DNA of 64,000 nucleotides from Streptomyces sioyaensis (GCF_004122735.1 NZ_SDIF01000026.1:1-64000); one strand, 5' to 3'. Shown: positions 27,042 through 37,276, counted from the first letter of the stretch. Program-made: numbers and translations. The notes: a model not told the origin generated them from the sequence alone.

Positions 27042-27695
27042 TTATGCGCCGCGCTGGAGGGCGTCCATCGAGCGCTTGGTGACCTCTTCGACCTTGCCGA
27101 GGGCCGGGATCGTGACGACCAGATCCTGGTCCTTGTAGTAGTCGATGATCGGCTCGGTCTCCGTGTGGTAGACCTCCAGCCGCTTGCGGACGGTCTCCTC
27201 ACGGTCGTCGTCCCGCTGGTACAGCTCGCCACCGCAGACGTCACAGACGCCCTCGGCCTTGGGCTTGTTGTACTCGGCGTGGAAGACGTGGCTGGAGTCG
27301 TTGCGGCAGATGCGCCGACCGGCGATCCGCTTGACGACCTCCTCCTCGGGGACCTCCAGGTCCAAAACGGCGTCCAGCGTGAGGCCGTTGTTCTTGAGGT
27401 ACTCGTCCAGCGCCTCGGCCTGGCCGAGGTTCCGCGGGAAGCCGTCCAGGAGGAAACCCCCGGCGGCGTCGGCCTGTTCCATACGGGCTTCGGCCATCCC
27501 GATGGTCACCGAGTCGGGGACCAGATTGCCGGCGTCCATGTACGACTTCGCCTCGACACCCAGGGGCGTGCCCTGACTGATGTTGGCACGGAACAGGTCC
27601 CCCGTGGAGATGTGCGGGATCGCGAGGTTCTTGGCAAGGTACGCAGCCTGCGTACCCTTGCCGGCCCCCGGGGGTCCGACGAGGACGATTCGCAT
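27042..27695 (-). CDS. adk: Adenylate kinase
   Basis: Adk (217 aa) interconverts ATP, ADP and AMP. The P-loop GPPGAGKGTQ is at residues 7-16, followed by the AMP site STGDLFRA and DGFPRNL. The LID contains the zinc-type Cys residues RRICRND and CDVCGG. ATG 27695 overlaps the secY stop by one base (TGATG), so translation is coupled to secY. Confidence 0.97.
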   Translation of the reverse strand: MRIVLVGPPGAGKGTQAAYLAKNLAIPHISTGDLFRANISQGTPLGVEAKSYMDAGNLVPDSVTIGMAEARMEQADAAGGFLLDGFPRNLGQAEALDEYLKNNGLTLDAVLDLEVPEEEVVKRIAGRRICRNDSSHVFHAEYNKPKAEGVCDVCGGELYQRDDDREETVRKRLEVYHTETEPIIDYYKDQDLVVTIPALGKVEEVTKRSMDALQRGA

Positions 27696-29008
27696 CAGCG
27701 GAGGAACCCTTCGTAGTTGCGCTGCTGAAGCTGGCTCTCGATCTGCTTCACGGTCTCCAGGCCCACACCCACGATGATGAGGATGCTCGTCCCGCCGAAC
27801 GGGAAGTTCTGGTTCGCGTTGAAAAGCACCAACGCCACTGTTGGTACGAGCGCGATCAGCCCCAGGTACAGCGAGCCCGGCCACGTGATCCGGTTGAGCA
27901 CGTAGCTGAGGTACTCGGCCGTCGGGCGACCAGCCCGGATACCCGGGATGAAGCCACCATACTTCTTCATGTTGTCGGCAACTTCTTCGGGGTTGAAGCT
28001 GATGGCGACGTAGAAGAACGCGAAGAACACGATCAGCAGGAAGTACGTAACGATGTAAACGGGGTGATTTCCCTTGGTGAAGTTGGTGGCGATCCACGTC
28101 GCCCATGCCGCCTTCGACCCGCTGAACTGTGCAACGAGGGCTGGAATGTAGAGCAGCGATGACGCGAAGATGACGGGAATCACACCCGCCTGGTTCACCT
28201 TGAGCGGGATGTACGTGGACGTGCCGCCATAGGACCGGCGGCCGATCATCCGCTTCGCGTACTGCACGGGAATACGCCGCTGAGCCTGCTCGACGAAGAC
28301 CACCAGGGCGACCATCGCCAGACCGACCGCGATCACCGCGAAGAACTCGATCCAGCCGTCGGCCAGCTTGCCGGTGAGCTTGATCTGCCACAGGGCGCCC
28401 GGGAAGCCGGCGGCGATCGAGATGAACATCAGGATCGACATGCCGTTGCCGATACCGCGGTCGGTGACGAGCTCACCGAGCCACATGATCAGGCCGGTGC
28501 CGGCGGTCATCGTGATGACCATGGTGATGGTGGTGAAGATCGAGTCGCTGGGCACGATCTCACTGGCGACGGGGCAGCTCTGGAAGAGCGCACCGCTGCG
28601 GGCGGTGGCCACCAGGCCGGTGCCCTGCAGGATGGCGAGCGCCACGGTCAGATAGCGGGTGTACTGGGTGATCTTCGCCTGGCCGGACTGCCCCTCTTTC
28701 TTGAGGGCTTCCAGCCGCGGAATCACCACGGTCAGCAGCTGGAGGATGATGCTCGCCGTGATGTACGGCATGATCCCCAGCGCGAAGATCGTGATCTGCA
28801 GCAGCGCACCACCGCTGAACATGTTCACCAGGGCGAACAATCCGCTGTTGCCGCCGGCCTGCTTCATGCAGGTCTCGACGTTCGCGTAGTTCACCCCGGG
28901 GACCGGGACATGGGCGCCGATCCGGTAGAGCACGATGATGCCCAACGTGAACAGCAGCTTCTTGCGCAGGTCGGGCGTCTTGAACGCTCGGGCGAACGCG
29001 GTGAGCAC
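27695..29008 (-). CDS. secY: Preprotein translocase subunit SecY
   Basis: The 437-aa channel protein has ten hydrophobic segments and the cytoplasmic loop PEEVADNMKKYGGFIPGIRAG that binds SecA and ribosomes. GTG 29008 has GGAGG 4-5 nt upstream. It partners with SecE (57592-57888). The 225-nt gap to rplO, with a perfect 13-bp hairpin, is the longest break near the end of spc, so secY-adk-map may have a separate promoter. Confidence 0.97.
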   Translation of the reverse strand: MLTAFARAFKTPDLRKKLLFTLGIIVLYRIGAHVPVPGVNYANVETCMKQAGGNSGLFALVNMFSGGALLQITIFALGIMPYITASIILQLLTVVIPRLEALKKEGQSGQAKITQYTRYLTVALAILQGTGLVATARSGALFQSCPVASEIVPSDSIFTTITMVITMTAGTGLIMWLGELVTDRGIGNGMSILMFISIAAGFPGALWQIKLTGKLADGWIEFFAVIAVGLAMVALVVFVEQAQRRIPVQYAKRMIGRRSYGGTSTYIPLKVNQAGVIPVIFASSLLYIPALVAQFSGSKAAWATWIATNFTKGNHPVYIVTYFLLIVFFAFFYVAISFNPEEVADNMKKYGGFIPGIRAGRPTAEYLSYVLNRITWPGSLYLGLIALVPTVALVLFNANQNFPFGGTSILIIVGVGLETVKQIESQLQQRNYEGFLR

Positions 29009-29182
29009 GGTGCCTCCTGCGCCTCCCGCCTTGAATGCGGGAGGTGACGGTCTTGAGGATCGACGAATAGTGAGCGGCCGAGCCACGCGGACACGGCCCA
29101 CGCGGCGGGGACCGGGGCCCGGGGCCCCGGAAAAAACGGTCCATGCCACCTTACCGGCGACGGAACCCCCGTGGAACGACCA

Positions 29183-29216
29183 ACCGGGGATGCCCCATTC
29201 GCTGGGCATCCCCGGT
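29183..29216 (-). terminator. Hairpin between rplO and secY
   Basis: ACCGGGGATGCCC at 29183-29195 pairs perfectly with GGGCATCCCCGGT at 29204-29216 (13 bp, 8-nt loop), 18 nt after the rplO stop. It likely ends most spc ribosomal-protein transcripts before secY. Confidence 0.75.
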
Positions 29217-29233
29217 CAGTTGAAGCAACGAAC

Positions 29234-29689
29234 TCAGATGAGCTCGGTGACGGTGCCGCCGGCAGCGGCGATCTTCTCCTTGGCGGAGCCGGAAACGGCG
29301 TCAACCGAAACCTGCAGCGCCACGGAGACCTCGCCCTGGCCCAGGACCTTGACGAGCTCGTTCTTGCGCACCGCGCCCTTGGCGACCAGGTCGGCCACCG
29401 TGACCTCGCCACCCTGCGGGTAGAGCTCGGCCAGCTTGGCCAGGTTCACGACCTGGAACTGCTTGTGGGCGGGGTTCTTGAAGCCCTTCAGCTTCGGGAG
29501 GCGCATGTGGAGGGGCATCTGCCCACCCTCGAAGCGCTCCGGAACCTGGTAACGGGCCTTCGTGCCCTTGGTACCACGACCAGCGGTCTTACCCTTGGAC
29601 GCCTCACCACGACCGACACGGGTCTTGGCGGTCTTGGCGCCCGGGGCGGGCCGGAGGTTGTGGACCTTCAGCGGGTTGTTCTCCGCCAT
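29234..29689 (-). CDS. rplO: 50S ribosomal protein L15
   Basis: The 151-aa protein starts [19 protein letters not shown] and has the basic, glycine-rich early section ([19 protein letters not shown]) followed by [19 protein letters not shown] 29689 has GAGGAGGT 9 nt upstream. The rpmD stop lies one base before this ATG. Confidence 0.97.
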   Translation of the reverse strand: MAENNPLKVHNLRPAPGAKTAKTRVGRGEASKGKTAGRGTKGTKARYQVPERFEGGQMPLHMRLPKLKGFKNPAHKQFQVVNLAKLAELYPQGGEVTVADLVAKGAVRKNELVKVLGQGEVSVALQVSVDAVSGSAKEKIAAAGGTVTELI

Positions 29690-29690
29690 G

Positions 29691-29873
29691 TCAGTCGACC
29701 TCCTCAACCGTCACGAGGTGGCGGACGGTGTGCACCATGCCGCGGAACTCGGGGCGGTCCTCCTTGACAACCACGTCGTTGAGCCGCTTGAGGCCCAGCG
29801 AACGGAGGGTGTCGCGGTGGTTCTGCTTGCTACCGATGTAGGACTTCGTCTGCGTGATCTTGAGGTGCGCCAT
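29691..29873 (-). CDS. rpmD: 50S ribosomal protein L30
   Basis: The 60-aa L30 ([20 protein letters not shown], then [15 protein letters not shown]) has full family length. ATG 29873 overlaps the rpsE stop as TAATG, giving one-base coupling. Confidence 0.96.
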   Translation of the reverse strand: MAHLKITQTKSYIGSKQNHRDTLRSLGLKRLNDVVVKEDRPEFRGMVHTVRHLVTVEEVD

Positions 29874-30475
29874 TACGCGGTCACCCCAGCACGCGCCCGC
29901 AGCAGAGCGGCGGGAGCAACGTCCTCCAGCGGCAGGCCACGACGGGCCGCGATCTCCTCGGGGCGCTGCAGGCCCTGAAGCGCGGTCACCGTGGCGTGCA
30001 CGATGTTGATCGGGTTCGACGAGCCGAGCGACTTGCTCAGCACGTCGTGGATGCCCGCGCACTCCAGAACGGCACGCACGGGGCCACCGGCGATCACACC
30101 GGTACCGGGGGAAGCCGGCTTGAGCAGGACGACGCCCGCAGCCTTCTCACCCTGGATGGGGTGCGGGATGGTGCCCTGGATACGGGGGACCTTGAAGAAG
30201 TTCTTCTTGGCCTCTTCCACGCCCTTGGCGATGGCAGCCGGAACTTCCTTGGCCTTGCCGTAACCGACACCTACGGTGCCGTCACCGTCGCCCACCACGA
30301 CCAGCGCGGTGAAGCTGAAGCGACGACCACCCTTGACAACCTTGGCGACGCGGTTGATCGCGACAACGCGCTCAACGTACGCGGTCTTCTCGGCGGCAGC
30401 GCCACCGTCGCGACCCTTCCGGTCCCGCCGCTCGCCGCCACCGGCACCGCTCCCGCGGCGCTGGGGTCCAGCCAT
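29873..30475 (-). CDS. rpsE: 30S ribosomal protein S5
   Basis: The 200-aa S5 has a glycine/arginine-rich N-terminal extension (residues 1-30, [20 protein letters not shown]). The double-stranded RNA-binding fold follows ([23 protein letters not shown]). The spectinomycin-contact loop (VAKVVKGGR) appears wild type. It sits between rplR and rpmD. Confidence 0.97.
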   Translation of the reverse strand: MAGPQRRGSGAGGGERRDRKGRDGGAAAEKTAYVERVVAINRVAKVVKGGRRFSFTALVVVGDGDGTVGVGYGKAKEVPAAIAKGVEEAKKNFFKVPRIQGTIPHPIQGEKAAGVVLLKPASPGTGVIAGGPVRAVLECAGIHDVLSKSLGSSNPINIVHATVTALQGLQRPEEIAARRGLPLEDVAPAALLRARAGVTA

Positions 30476-30521
30476 TGGATTTACCTCTCTCTGTTACGTC
30501 CGCTAGCTCCGGAACCGGGGC

Positions 30522-30905
30522 TTAGAACTTCAGCCCGGCTTCGCGGGCGGCGTCGGCCAGAGCGGCAATCCGCCCGGCGTACTGCTTGCCACCACGGTCG
30601 AACACGACGGCCTCGACACCGGCGGCCTTGGCACGCTCAGCGACCAGGGAGCCGACCTTCTGGGCCTGGGCGCTCTTGTCGCCCTCGCCACCACGGATCG
30701 ACGCGTCCAGGCTCGACGCCGAGGCCAGCGTGTGGCCCTTGATGTCGTCGATGACCTGCGCGGTGATGCCACGGTTGGTCCGCGTCACCACCAGACGCGG
30801 ACGCTCCGGGGTACCCGAAATCCGCTTGCGGATGCGGATGTGGCGACGCTTGGCGGCGGCGCGCTTGTAGGCGTCACCCTTCGCGATCTTCACACCGTAT
30901 GCCAT
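30522..30905 (-). CDS. rplR: 50S ribosomal protein L18
   Basis: This 127-aa 5S rRNA-binding protein has [29 protein letters not shown] and the family end [26 protein letters not shown]. It starts 3 nt after the rplF stop. Confidence 0.97.
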   Translation of the reverse strand: MAYGVKIAKGDAYKRAAAKRRHIRIRKRISGTPERPRLVVTRTNRGITAQVIDDIKGHTLASASSLDASIRGGEGDKSAQAQKVGSLVAERAKAAGVEAVVFDRGGKQYAGRIAALADAAREAGLKF

Positions 30906-30908
30906 GGC

Positions 30909-31448
30909 TTACTTACCAGCCTTTCCGACCTTGCGGCGGATGACCTCGCCGGCGTACTTGACGCCCTTGGCCTTGTACGGGTCAGGCTTGCGCAGCTTGC
31001 GGATGTTCGCCGCCACCTCGCCGACCTTCTGCTTGTCGATCCCCTCGACGGTGAGCTTGGTCGGGGACTCGACCTTGAAGGAGATGCCCTCGGGCGCCTC
31101 GACGACGATGGGGTGGCTGTAGCCCAGCGCGAACTCCAGGTTGGAGCCCTTCGCCTGGACGCGGTAGCCGACACCGCTGATCTCGAGCGCCTTGCTGTGC
31201 CCCTGGGTCACGCCGGTGATCATGTTCGCCACCAGCGTGCGGGACAGGCCGTGCAGGGCCTTGTTCTGACGCTCGTCGTTCGGGCGGGAGACGTTGATCA
31301 CGCCTTCCTCACCCTTGGCGACCTCGATGGGCGCCGAGACGGTGAGCGAGAGGGAACCCTTGGGGCCCTTCACCGCGACCGTGCGGCCCTCGATGGTGAC
31401 GTCCACACCAGCAGGAACCTGGATGGGCAGCTTGCCAATACGCGACAT
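30909..31448 (-). CDS. rplF: 50S ribosomal protein L6
   Basis: The 179-aa L6 has its two repeated domains ([21 protein letters not shown] and [22 protein letters not shown]). The C-terminal [22 protein letters not shown] lies near the sarcin-ricin loop. It is in the spc order between rpsH and rplR. Confidence 0.97.
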   Translation of the reverse strand: MSRIGKLPIQVPAGVDVTIEGRTVAVKGPKGSLSLTVSAPIEVAKGEEGVINVSRPNDERQNKALHGLSRTLVANMITGVTQGHSKALEISGVGYRVQAKGSNLEFALGYSHPIVVEAPEGISFKVESPTKLTVEGIDKQKVGEVAANIRKLRKPDPYKAKGVKYAGEVIRRKVGKAGK

Positions 31449-31470
31449 TAGCTATTCCTCCGTTCCCTGG

Positions 31471-31869
31471 TTACCAGACGTAGGCGAGGACTTCCCCACC
31501 CACGCCCTTCTTGCTGGCCTGCTGGCCGGTCAGGAGACCGTGGGACGTGGAGATGATCGCCACGCCCAGGCCGCCGAGGACCTTCGGCAGGTTGGTGGAC
31601 TTTGCGTAGACCCGGAGGCCCGGCTTCGAGATCCGCTTGATGCCGGCGATCGAGCGCTCGCGGTTCGGGCCGAACTTCAGCTCGAGGACGAGGTTCTTGC
31701 CAACCTCTGCGTCCTCGACACGCCAGCCGGTGATGTAACCCTCCTGCTGGAGGATCTCCGCGATGTGCGACTTGATCTTGCTGTGCGGCATCACGACGGT
31801 GTCGTGGTACGCCGAGTTCGCGTTCCGCAGACGGGTCAGCATGTCTGCGATGGGATCAGTCATGGTCAT
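31471..31869 (-). CDS. rpsH: 30S ribosomal protein S8
   Basis: The 132-aa S8 starts [19 protein letters not shown] 31869 has AAGG 8 nt upstream, a better spacing than ATG 31863. The C-terminal GLAIIS-like [30 protein letters not shown] is the 16S-binding end. A 240-nt gap separates it from rpsZ, which is long for the middle of the spc operon. Confidence 0.96.
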   Translation of the reverse strand: MTMTDPIADMLTRLRNANSAYHDTVVMPHSKIKSHIAEILQQEGYITGWRVEDAEVGKNLVLELKFGPNRERSIAGIKRISKPGLRVYAKSTNLPKVLGGLGVAIISTSHGLLTGQQASKKGVGGEVLAYVW

Positions 31870-32109
31870 GAATTGGCCTTCGGCCTCTCTCGCCGGGGTT
31901 TCCTATGTGCGCCATCCCTCTCCCCGATCAGAGTCGGGACGGGTGCGGCGCGGGGACCTACGGCGTAGTAAGCGACGTTATGCGGGCTCGGCCCGCGGTC
32001 GGTCTCGGGCGGCGAGGCGCCCAAACCCTTCCAGCCTACGGGACAGAAGGGGCGGGGCGCCCGCCGACCGAATGCTTACCGAGAGCTTCCAGTCATCCCA
32101 ACTAAGGGA
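31870..32109 (-). other. 240-nt non-coding spacer between rpsZ and rpsH
   Basis: Neighbouring spc genes overlap or are separated by fewer than 110 nt, but here 240 nt intervene with no ORF in the transcribed direction. It contains GC-rich segments able to pair with one another (GGGCGCC near 32016 and GGCGCCC near 32056). An internal promoter, processing site or S8 autoregulatory site are possibilities; none is proven. Confidence 0.5.
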
Positions 32110-32295
32110 TTACCAGGAGCTCTTGGTCACGCCCGGCAGCTCGCCACGGTGAGCCATCTCACGAAGGCACACGCGGCACAGGCCGAACTTGCGGTAGACG
32201 GAGTGCGGACGGCCGCAGCGCTGGCAGCGCGTGTACGCACGCACACCGAACTTCGGCTTGCGAGCAGCCTTGGCAATCAGAGCCTTCTTCGCCAT
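32110..32295 (-). CDS. rpsZ: 30S ribosomal protein S14, type Z (zinc form)
   Basis: The 61-aa S14 is the short zinc form: [20 protein letters not shown], then Cys24, Cys27, Cys40 and Cys43 in CQRC and CRVC. The ~100-aa Cys-free form is not in this window. It starts 6 nt after the rplE stop. Confidence 0.96.
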   Translation of the reverse strand: MAKKALIAKAARKPKFGVRAYTRCQRCGRPHSVYRKFGLCRVCLREMAHRGELPGVTKSSW

Positions 32296-32300
32296 CTCGC

Positions 32301-32861
32301 TCACGCCTCCTTGAACGGGAAGCCGAGGTGACGAAGGAGGGCGCGGCCCTCGTCGTCGTTGGTCGCCGTGGTGACCACGGTGATGTCCATACCCCGGGTG
32401 CGGTCGATCTTGTCCTGGTCGATCTCGTGGAACATGACCTGCTCCGTGAGACCGAAGGTGTAGTTGCCCCGGCCGTCGAACTGCTTCGGGGACAGACCAC
32501 GGAAGTCGCGGATGCGCGGGAGCGCGAGCGACAGCAGACGGTCCAGGAACTCCCACATGCGGTCACCGCGGAGGGTGACGTGGGCACCGATCGGCTGGCC
32601 CTCACGCAGCTTGAACTGCGCGATGGACTTACGGGCCTTGGTGACGGCCGGCTTCTGGCCGGTGATCGTGGTGAGGTCGCGGATGGCGCCCTCGATCAGC
32701 TTGGAGTCGCGGGCGGCGTCGCCCACACCCATGTTGACCACGATCTTGGTCAGACCGGGGATCTGCATGACGTTCTCGAGCGAGAACTCGTCCTTCAGCT
32801 TCCCGGCGATCTCTTCGCGGTAGCGCGTCTTGAGACGCGGCGCGTTGGTGGTGGCAGTCAT
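32301..32861 (-). CDS. rplE: 50S ribosomal protein L5
   Basis: The 186-aa 5S rRNA-binding protein has [34 protein letters not shown] and the end [30 protein letters not shown] 32861 overlaps the rplX stop by one base (TGATG). Confidence 0.97.
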   Translation of the reverse strand: MTATTNAPRLKTRYREEIAGKLKDEFSLENVMQIPGLTKIVVNMGVGDAARDSKLIEGAIRDLTTITGQKPAVTKARKSIAQFKLREGQPIGAHVTLRGDRMWEFLDRLLSLALPRIRDFRGLSPKQFDGRGNYTFGLTEQVMFHEIDQDKIDRTRGMDITVVTTATNDDEGRALLRHLGFPFKEA

Positions 32862-33184
32862 CAGATGTCCTCACCGGTCCGCTTGGCAACGCGGATCTTG
32901 TTGCCCTCGTCGTCGAAGCGGTATCCGACGCGGGTGACGACCTTGTTCCCGTCCTTCTCCACGACCAGCTGAACGTTGCTGACGTGGACAGGGGCCTCGG
33001 TCGTCACGATGCCGCCGGTCTTCGACCCACGAGCGGTCTGTCCGGCCTTGGTGTGCTTCTTGACCCGGTTGACACCCTCGACCAGGACGCGGTCCTCGCG
33101 GGGGAAGGCCTGGATGACCTTGCCCTGCTTGCCCTTGTCCTTACCGGTGATGACCTGGACCAGGTCGCCCTTCTTGATCTTCAT
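32861..33184 (-). CDS. rplX: 50S ribosomal protein L24
   Basis: The 107-aa assembly initiator has a KOW motif at its start ([20 protein letters not shown]) and [12 protein letters not shown]. It is in the order rplN-rplX-rplE, with 3 nt to rplN and a one-base overlap with rplE. Confidence 0.97.
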   Translation of the reverse strand: MKIKKGDLVQVITGKDKGKQGKVIQAFPREDRVLVEGVNRVKKHTKAGQTARGSKTGGIVTTEAPVHVSNVQLVVEKDGNKVVTRVGYRFDDEGNKIRVAKRTGEDI

Positions 33185-33187
33185 CGG

Positions 33188-33556
33188 TTACAGCACCTCC
33201 GGCGCGAGCGAGATGATCTTCATGAACTTCTTCTCGCGCAGCTCCCGGCCCACGGGGCCGAAGATGCGGGTGCCGCGGGGGTCGCCATCGTTCTTGAGGA
33301 TGACGGCCGCGTTCTCGTCGAAGCGGATGTACGAGCCGTCCGGACGGCGGCGCTCCTTGACGGTGCGAACGATGACCGCCTTGACGACGTCACCCTTCTT
33401 CACGTTGCCACCGGGGATCGCATCCTTGACGGTGGCGACGATGACGTCACCGATGCCCGCGTAGCGGCGACCGGAACCACCGAGAACACGGATGCAAAGG
33501 ATCTCCTTCGCACCAGTGTTGTCGGCGACACGCAGTCGCGACTCCTGCTGGATCAC
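33188..33556 (-). CDS. rplN: 50S ribosomal protein L14
   Basis: The 122-aa L14 starts at GTG 33556 ([20 protein letters not shown]) and has full family length, with the typical [24 protein letters not shown]. It opens the spc group of genes. The 104-nt gap from rpsQ holds two hairpins, consistent with the S10/spc boundary. Confidence 0.97.
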   Translation of the reverse strand: MIQQESRLRVADNTGAKEILCIRVLGGSGRRYAGIGDVIVATVKDAIPGGNVKKGDVVKAVIVRTVKERRRPDGSYIRFDENAAVILKNDGDPRGTRIFGPVGRELREKKFMKIISLAPEVL

Positions 33557-33585
33557 GTCTATCTCCTGAATGTCTGCCGGTTCCC

Positions 33586-33618
33586 GGCGAGAAGCGCGCG
33601 TGCTGCGCGCCTCTCGCC
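33586..33618 (-). terminator. Hairpin 2 at the S10-spc boundary (rpsQ-rplN)
   Basis: GGCGAGAAGCGCGC (33586-33599) pairs with GCGCGCCTCTCGCC (33605-33618) over 14 bp with one G-U that exists only in the minus-strand RNA. It comes after the 33637-33655 hairpin in the transcribed direction and lies 30 nt before the rplN start. Confidence 0.7.
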
Positions 33619-33636
33619 GAGCCTGGCGGAACTGTT

Positions 33637-33655
33637 CCTAGGGGGTCCCCCTAGG
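33637..33655 (-). other. Hairpin 1 at the S10-spc boundary: CCTAGGGGG palindrome
   Basis: CCTAGGGGG at 33637-33645 and CCCCCTAGG at 33647-33655 form a perfect inverted repeat around one base, 6 nt past the rpsQ stop. As RNA a stem of about 7 bp is realistic. As DNA it could be an operator. Confidence 0.5.
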
Positions 33656-33660
33656 AGGGA

Positions 33661-33942
33661 TTACTTGGCCTTCTCGAGGATCTCGACGATGCGCCAGCGC
33701 TTGGTGGCGGACAGCGGCCGGGTCTCCATCAGGAGGACGCGGTCGCCGACGCCGGCAGCGTTCTGCTCGTCGTGCGCCTTGAGCTTGTTGGTACGGCGGA
33801 TGACCTTGCCGTACAGCGCGTGCTTGACGCGGTCCTCGACAGCGACGACGACGGTCTTGTCCATCTTGTCGCTGACGACGAGACCCTCACGGGTCTTGCG
33901 GAAACCGCGCTCGTTCGTCTCAGTCACATTCTTCTCGCTCAT
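33661..33942 (-). CDS. rpsQ: 30S ribosomal protein S17
   Basis: The 93-aa OB-fold protein has a short extra N-terminus ([20 protein letters not shown]) before [24 protein letters not shown] 33942 overlaps the rpmC stop as TGATG. It is the last gene of the S10 group. Confidence 0.97.
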   Translation of the reverse strand: MSEKNVTETNERGFRKTREGLVVSDKMDKTVVVAVEDRVKHALYGKVIRRTNKLKAHDEQNAAGVGDRVLLMETRPLSATKRWRIVEILEKAK

Positions 33943-34166
33943 CAGGCGCTCTCCACCGTCTCGATGCCCAGCTCGCGCTCACGCATCAGGGTGTAGATCC
34001 GGGCGATGTCCTTGCGGACGGCCTTCAGCCGGCCGTGGTTCTCGAGCTGTCCGGTCGCCGCCTGGAAGCGGAGGTTGAACAGCTCCTCCTTGGCCTCACG
34101 CAGCTTGGCAACGAGGTCCTCGTTGTTCAGCTCGCGCAGCTCGGTCGCCTTGGTACCGGCCGCCAT
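33942..34166 (-). CDS. rpmC: 50S ribosomal protein L29
   Basis: The 74-aa L29 lies at the peptide exit tunnel and contacts trigger factor and SRP. It has the two-helix core [39 protein letters not shown] 34166 overlaps the rplP stop by one base; the preceding in-frame GTG at 34169 is less likely. Confidence 0.96.
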   Translation of the reverse strand: MAAGTKATELRELNNEDLVAKLREAKEELFNLRFQAATGQLENHGRLKAVRKDIARIYTLMRERELGIETVESA

Positions 34167-34585
34167 CACGACTCACCTGCCTCGCGCCGCACGATGCGGC
34201 ACTTCATCGGAAGCTTGTGGGCGGCGCGGGTCAGCGCCTCCTTGGCAACCTTTTCGTTCGGGAAGGACAGCTCGAACATCACCCGACCGGGCTTGACGTT
34301 CGCGACCCACCACTCCGGAGAACCCTTACCGGAACCCATGCGGGTTTCGGCCGGCTTCTTCGTCAGCGGACGGTCGGGGTAGATGTTGATCCACACCTTG
34401 CCGCCACGCTTGATGTGACGGGTCATGGCGATACGAGCGGACTCGATCTGCCGGTTCGTCACGTAGGCCGGGGTGACGGCCTGGATTCCGTACTCACCGA
34501 AGGCCAGCTCGGTGCCACCCTTGGCCATGCCACTGCGCTTCGGGTGGTGCTGCTTGCGGTGCTTGACCCTGCGAGGGATCAGCAT
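34166..34585 (-). CDS. rplP: 50S ribosomal protein L16
   Basis: The 139-aa L16 has [20 protein letters not shown] and the [19 protein letters not shown] loop ([21 protein letters not shown]) near the A site. It starts 5 nt after the rpsC stop. Confidence 0.97.
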   Translation of the reverse strand: MLIPRRVKHRKQHHPKRSGMAKGGTELAFGEYGIQAVTPAYVTNRQIESARIAMTRHIKRGGKVWINIYPDRPLTKKPAETRMGSGKGSPEWWVANVKPGRVMFELSFPNEKVAKEALTRAAHKLPMKCRIVRREAGES

Positions 34586-34590
34586 GTCGG

Positions 34591-35391
34591 TCAGGCCTCC
34601 GTTCCGGGGGTCTCCGCCGGAGCAGCGGCTGCGGCCTCGGCCTTGGGGGCCTCGGCAGCGGCGCTCTGCTGCTGCGGCTTGCGGCCACCACGGCCGCCAC
34701 GCTCGCCACCGCGGGCCGGGCGGTTACCCGCACGGGCGGCAGCGTTCTCGGCACGCACCTCGGCGATGTTCTTGACGTCGCCCTTGTAGATCCAGACCTT
34801 CACACCGATGCGGCCGAAGGTGGTCTTGGCCTCGAAGAAGCCGTAGTCGACGTTCGCGCGGAGGGTGTGCAGGGGCACACGGCCCTCGCGGTAGAACTCC
34901 GAGCGGGACATCTCGGCGCCGCCGAGACGGCCACCGCACTGGATCTTGATGCCCTTGGCGCCGGCCTTCATCGTCGACTGCATGCTCTTACGCATGGCGC
35001 GACGGAAGGAGACGCGGGAGGACAGCTGCTCGGCGACGGCCTGGGCCACCAGCTGAGCGTCGGTCTCGGGGTTCTTGACCTCGAGGATGTTCAGCTGGAC
35101 CTGCTTGCCGGTCAGCTTCTCCAGCTCGCCGCGGATGCGGTCGGCCTCGGCGCCGCGGCGGCCGATGACGATGCCCGGACGAGCGGTGTGGATGTCAACG
35201 CGGACGCGCTCACGGGTGCGCTCGATCTCCACCTTGGAGATACCGGCGCGCTCCATGCCCTTCGTCATCATGCGACGAATGGCGACGTCTTCCTTGACGT
35301 AGTCCTTGTACAGCTTGTCGGCGTACCAGCGGGACTTGAAGTCCGTCGTCACGCCGAGGCGGAACCCGTGCGGGTTTACCTTCTGGCCCAT
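34591..35391 (-). CDS. rpsC: 30S ribosomal protein S3
   Basis: The 266-aa S3 has the KH domain with [29 protein letters not shown] and the C-terminal domain ending near [10 protein letters not shown]. An extra tail of about 45 residues rich in Arg, Gly and Ala ([18 protein letters not shown]) is typical of high-GC actinobacteria. ATG 35391 overlaps the rplV stop as TAATG. Confidence 0.97.
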   Translation of the reverse strand: MGQKVNPHGFRLGVTTDFKSRWYADKLYKDYVKEDVAIRRMMTKGMERAGISKVEIERTRERVRVDIHTARPGIVIGRRGAEADRIRGELEKLTGKQVQLNILEVKNPETDAQLVAQAVAEQLSSRVSFRRAMRKSMQSTMKAGAKGIKIQCGGRLGGAEMSRSEFYREGRVPLHTLRANVDYGFFEAKTTFGRIGVKVWIYKGDVKNIAEVRAENAAARAGNRPARGGERGGRGGRKPQQQSAAAEAPKAEAAAAAPAETPGTEA

Positions 35392-35738
35392 TACCGGGTT
35401 CCTTCCTTGCTGCTGACGACCACGGTGATGTGGCTGGTCCGCTTGCGGATCCGGTAGGCACGGCCCTGGGCACGCGGACGGAACCGCTTCAGGGTCGGGC
35501 CCTCGTCGACATAGGCCTCGGAGATGACGAGGCTGCCGGCGTCGGTGTGGTCGTAGTTGTGCGCGGCGTTGGCAATGGCGCTGTCCAGCACCTTGCCCAC
35601 CGGCACGCTCGCGGCCTGCGGGGCGAAACGCAGGACCGCCTGAGCCTCCGTGGCATTCATGCCACGGATAAGGTCCACCACGCGGCGGGCCTTCATGGGC
35701 GTGACGCGGATGTACCGCGCCTGGGCCCTGGCTTCCAT
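35391..35738 (-). CDS. rplV: 50S ribosomal protein L22
   Basis: The 115-aa L22 lines the exit tunnel; the beta-hairpin ([26 protein letters not shown]) is the macrolide-contact region and is intact. ATG 35738 ([19 protein letters not shown]) has AAGGGA 5-6 nt upstream. The ATG at 35762 would add eight unusual residues (MTDTEGTT). Confidence 0.95.
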   Translation of the reverse strand: MEARAQARYIRVTPMKARRVVDLIRGMNATEAQAVLRFAPQAASVPVGKVLDSAIANAAHNYDHTDAGSLVISEAYVDEGPTLKRFRPRAQGRAYRIRKRTSHITVVVSSKEGTR

Positions 35739-35782
35739 GGTTGTCCCTTCGGTGTCAGTCATAGTCTTCGCACTCCGGTCGA

Positions 35783-36064
35783 TCAGCGACGACGCGACTT
35801 GCGGTCGTCCTTCTCGTGGCCACGGAAGGTGCGGGTCGGCGCAAACTCGCCGAGCTTGTGGCCGACCATCGACTCGGTGACGAACACCGGGACGTGCTTG
35901 CGGCCGTCGTGCACCGCGATCGTGTGGCCGAGCATGGCCGGGACGATCATGGAGCGGCGGGACCAGGTCTTGATGACGTTCTTGGTGCCGGCATCGTTCT
36001 GAACATCCACCTTCTTGGAAAGGTGGTCGTCGACGAAGGGCCCCTTCTTGAGACTGCGCGGCAT
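35783..36064 (-). CDS. rpsS: 30S ribosomal protein S19
   Basis: The 93-aa S19 ([20 protein letters not shown]) has full family length, with [32 protein letters not shown]. It lies between rplB and rplV. Confidence 0.97.
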   Translation of the reverse strand: MPRSLKKGPFVDDHLSKKVDVQNDAGTKNVIKTWSRRSMIVPAMLGHTIAVHDGRKHVPVFVTESMVGHKLGEFAPTRTFRGHEKDDRKSRRR

Positions 36065-36076
36065 CTAAACCCGCTC

Positions 36077-36913
36077 CTAGCGCTTCTTGTTCGTCTTGCG
36101 GCGGCGGACGATGTACTTGTTGCTCGCCTTCTTCGGCGAACGAGTACGACCCTCCTTCTGACCCCACGGCGAGACCGGGTGGCGACCACCGGAGGTCTTG
36201 CCCTCACCACCACCGTGCGGGTGGTCGACGGGGTTCATCACGACACCACGCACGGTCGGGCGGACGCCCTTCCAGCGCATGCGGCCGGCCTTACCCCAGT
36301 TGATGTTCGACTGCTCGGCGTTGCCGACCTCGCCGACGGTGGCGCGGCAGCGCACGTCGACCAGGCGGATCTCACCGGACGGCATACGAAGGTGGGCCAT
36401 CGCGCCCTCCTTCGCCAGCAGCTGCACGGAGGCGCCGGCCGAGCGGGCGAACTTCGCACCGCCGCCCGGACGCAGCTCGATCGCGTGGATCGTCGTACCC
36501 ACGGGGATGTGACGCAGCGGCAGGTTGTTGCCCGGCTTGATGTCGGCGCCAGGGCCGTTCTCAATCCGAGCACCCTGGGCCAGGCCACGGGGCGCGATGA
36601 TGTAGCGCTTCTCGCCGTCTGCGTAGTGCAGGAGCGCGATGCGCGCGGTGCGGTTCGGGTCGTACTCGATGTGCGCGACCTTGGCCGGCACGCCGTCCTT
36701 GTCGTGACGACGGAAGTCGATCACTCGGTAGGCGCGCTTGTGGCCACCGCCCTGGTGGCGAACGGTCACACGACCGGCGTTGTTACGGCCGCCCTTGCTG
36801 TGCAGCGGGCGGACCAGCGACTTCTCCGGCGTGGACCGCGTGATCTCGACAAAGTCGGCGACGCTGGAGCCACGACGGCCCGGGGTCGTCGGCTTGTACT
36901 TGCGGATACCCAT
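36077..36913 (-). CDS. rplB: 50S ribosomal protein L2
   Basis: The 278-aa L2 is needed for peptidyl-transferase assembly. The conserved His region [19 protein letters not shown] is intact near the C-terminus. The start [21 protein letters not shown] fits the family. It has 12 nt to rpsS and 39 nt from rplW. Confidence 0.97.
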   Translation of the reverse strand: MGIRKYKPTTPGRRGSSVADFVEITRSTPEKSLVRPLHSKGGRNNAGRVTVRHQGGGHKRAYRVIDFRRHDKDGVPAKVAHIEYDPNRTARIALLHYADGEKRYIIAPRGLAQGARIENGPGADIKPGNNLPLRHIPVGTTIHAIELRPGGGAKFARSAGASVQLLAKEGAMAHLRMPSGEIRLVDVRCRATVGEVGNAEQSNINWGKAGRMRWKGVRPTVRGVVMNPVDHPHGGGEGKTSGGRHPVSPWGQKEGRTRSPKKASNKYIVRRRKTNKKR

Positions 36914-36952
36914 TTCTCAGTCCTCGTCCGATTCCGGACGACTCGGACTCCG

Positions 36953-37276
36953 TTAGGAGACCGGGCCGCCGAAGATGTCGATACGGTCGCCCTCGGCGAG
37001 GGTCACGATGGCGCGCTTGGTGTTCGCGCGCTTGCCGTAACCGGTGCGGGTGCGCTTGCGCTTGCCCTGCCGGTTGATCGTGTTGACCCCGGTGACCTTG
37101 ACCGAGAAGACCGCCTCGACGGCCTGCTTGATCTGGGTCTTGTTGCTGCCGGGCGCGACGATGAACGTGTACTTGTTCTCGTCCAGCAGCGCGTAGCTCT
37201 TCTCCGAGACAACCGGCTTGACGAGCACGTCACGCGGGTCCGAGAAGGTCTTGCTGGTGACGACGGCCTCAGTCAT
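36953..37276 (-). CDS. rplW: 50S ribosomal protein L23
   Basis: The 107-aa L23 is at the exit-tunnel docking site for SRP and trigger factor. It has [23 protein letters not shown] and the IDIFGGPVS end. ATG 37276 overlaps the rplD stop by one base (TGATG). Confidence 0.97.
   Translation of the reverse strand: MTEAVVTSKTFSDPRDVLVKPVVSEKSYALLDENKYTFIVAPGSNKTQIKQAVEAVFSVKVTGVNTINRQGKRKRTRTGYGKRANTKRAIVTLAEGDRIDIFGGPVS

Noticed and set aside
34166..34169. GTG 34169 as the rpmC start
   Set aside because: ATG 34166 forms the usual TGATG junction with rplP; the GTG would add only one residue and has no better ribosome site.
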